A DNA stretch of 64,000 bases from the NCBI RefSeq assembly GCF_900115085.1, contig NZ_FOVF01000014.1:34697-98696 (forward strand). Direction: 5' to 3'. A model generated the notes under the pieces. That model did not search any database and was not told the DNA's origin. It saw nothing but the letters and a program-made list of their open reading frames with translations. Of the stretch, positions 63,160 through 64,000 are shown piece by piece. The DNA is from Dokdonella immobilis. Lineage in GTDB: Bacteria; Pseudomonadota; Gammaproteobacteria; Xanthomonadales; Rhodanobacteraceae. Position 1 is the stretch's first letter. Each line of letters starts with the position of its first letter. The position numbers and the translations under genes were made by a program.

Positions 63160-63290
63160 GATGGATTCTCCGAACGCACACCCGCGAAACCCAGGTGATT
63201 GCACGGACCAACAAGCGCGGGTGGACGCGGCCACCCATGCCCGTCCGTTGCCCGCCGCAACGCCTGGAACCTTGGACGTCATCGACGTCC

Positions 63291-63530
63291 GCCGCAGGCC
63301 GGTCTCCGGGCTTGCAAGCGATGCCTTGGCATCGGCCTGATCACCTTCCCGTGCATGGCACAGTGGCGAATCGATCAGGTTTGGCTTGCCTACCGTTGCG
63401 GGGGCAGCGCCGGACTTGTTGAAGGTTGCGACCAGGGATGATCGCTTCCCGATCCCCGCGATCAGGATCGATCGCAAGGACAACGTACCGGCTTCCCGTT
63501 TCACCCGATCGAACCGATCAGGCACCTGTG
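63291..63530 (-). promoter_or_regulatory. Cobalamin (adenosylcobalamin) riboswitch
   Basis: Read on the minus strand, the leader starts CACAGGTGCC, then GGTGAAACGGGAA and GCCGGTACG, the central CCGGCGCTGCCCCCGCAACGG, and near the end the B12 box AGCCCGGAGACCGGCC followed by TGCGG. Order and spacing match the cobalamin riboswitch family. It lies 132 bases upstream of btuB and would turn the receptor off when B12 is abundant. Confidence 0.95.
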
Positions 63531-63557
63531 GTGGCGCGCAGTGTAGCTTAAGGGCGC

Positions 63558-63755
63558 GGGATTCGGGATTCGGGATTGGGGATTCGAAATAGCCCGGTAT
63601 CCCGCTCCAGTCCGCAAGATTGGATCGGTCGGGTTCCGACGAACGTATTCGCAAAAGCGCGCATGCTCTCCGAATCTCGAATCTCGAATCTCGAATCCCG
63701 AATCCCGAATCCCGAATCCCGAATCCCGAATCCCGAATCCCGAATCCCGAATCCC
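63558..63755. repeat. Heptamer inverted-arm element, copy G, with expanded arm
   Basis: Left arm 63558-63585 has four GGGATTC-type units (the third GGGATTG). Right arm 63672-63755 is a run of 12 heptamers: three GAATCTC then nine perfect GAATCCC. The 86-base core holds no gene. It lies between the CoxE-like gene, whose stop is 7 bases past the right arm, and the btuB riboswitch. It is the longest arm in the window and the one most likely to vary in copy number. Confidence 0.9.
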
Positions 63756-63761
63756 GGCCCG

Positions 63762-64000
63762 CTAGCGCGCCAGGAAGCGCATCGCGTCGGCCAGTCCATG
63801 CGGCGTCAGCGGATACATCCTGTCCTCGACCAGTTCGCGCACGAGATCGGTGGAAGGTGTGTAGCGCCAGCGCTCGATCGGCGTCGGGTTGATCCAGACG
63901 AGCTTTCGGAAGTGGTTGCGCAGGCGGTGGAACCAGGCCGAACCGGGTTCCTCGTTCCAGTACTCGACGCTGCCGCCGGCGTGGGCGATCTCGTAGGGGC
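63762..64000 (-). CDS. VWA CoxE-like protein, C-terminal fragment (5' truncated by window edge)
   Basis: The last 79 residues of a gene that begins beyond the window. They read YEIAHAGGSVEYWNEEPGS, then RNHFRKLVWINPTP and MYPLTPHGLADAMRFLAR before TAG. The pattern HF-K-VWINP plus M-PLT-GL resembles the end of the CoxE-like VWA proteins that accompany MoxR ATPases. No more can be said from this piece. Confidence 0.72.
   Translation of the reverse strand, partial: PYEIAHAGGSVEYWNEEPGSAWFHRLRNHFRKLVWINPTPIERWRYTPSTDLVRELVEDRMYPLTPHGLADAMRFLAR

Noticed and set aside
63672..63755. CRISPR-like array
   Set aside because: The repeat unit is 7 bases with no unique spacers and no cas genes nearby; it is a simple tandem repeat.
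63548..63892. Small frames encoding runs of NPESRIP or GFGIRDS residues
   Set aside because: They are translations of the heptamer tandem repeat and have no ribosome-binding site or non-repeat domain.

Overview
The window looks like chromosomal DNA of a high-GC gammaproteobacterium of the order Xanthomonadales (Lysobacterales). The clues are the gene order cutA-dsbD-tlpA / aroQ-accB-accC-prmA-DUF3426-fis-purH-purD close to groESL, which I recognise from Xanthomonas-type genomes, a lipid A/Kdo/TolC neighbourhood, and intergenic heptamer and REP-like repeats typical of the group. Family and genus cannot be fixed from the sequence alone. There is no rRNA, tRNA, transposase, prophage or CRISPR array. 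This is mostly core genome with local insertions.

Layout. 1-4.9 kb: 3' part of nudC, ampE, a hairpin-repeat patch, an MFS-acyltransferase fusion and an RsbW-like kinase. 4.9-17.8 kb (minus strand, read right to left): cutA, dsbD, tlpA, a zinc alcohol dehydrogenase, then aroQ, accB, a small four-helix-bundle gene, accC, prmA, a DUF3426 protein, fis, purH and purD. 18-23.6 kb: a secreted endonuclease I, the CIRCE-controlled groES-groEL operon and a PfpI-family protein. 23.6-32 kb: a VWA protein with four beta-repeats, a flavodoxin-like protein, an ECF sigma factor coupled to a transmembrane Ser/Thr kinase with TPRs, a small secreted protein and a Tat-exported amine oxidase. 32-41 kb: an LtaS/OpgB-like sulfatase, glnE, an ELM1-family protein, a RutE-like reductase with YceI, and a Yip1-family protein. 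41-50.6 kb: a zf-CHCC protein, a GT4 glycosyltransferase, an O-antigen ligase-like protein, a DUF3999/DUF2339 pair, lpxL-like and waaA, mostly envelope functions. 50.6-58.4 kb: tolC, a Pcm-like methyltransferase, an RND pump and adaptor, and a divergent TetR regulator. 58.4-64 kb: PilZ and DUF1631 proteins, a BtuB-type receptor behind a cobalamin riboswitch, and the 3' end of a CoxE-like VWA gene.

The most unusual feature is a dispersed element made of short GGGATTC-type heptamer arms in inverted orientation. Six copies are present: 4798-4940, 6220-6390, 11772-12200, 20936-21056, 50519-50608 and 63558-63755. Most arms have regularly spaced GGG tracts that fit a G-quadruplex pattern. The elements sit at gene junctions: between purH and purD, accB and accC, groES and groEL, at two convergent gene ends, and upstream of a riboswitch leader. 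One copy carries, between its arms, a gene for a four-helix-bundle (S23/TIGR02436-type) protein and thereby splits accB from accC. In other copies the repeat supplies codons, stop codons or the ribosome-binding site of the flanking genes. This is the best candidate for an undescribed system.
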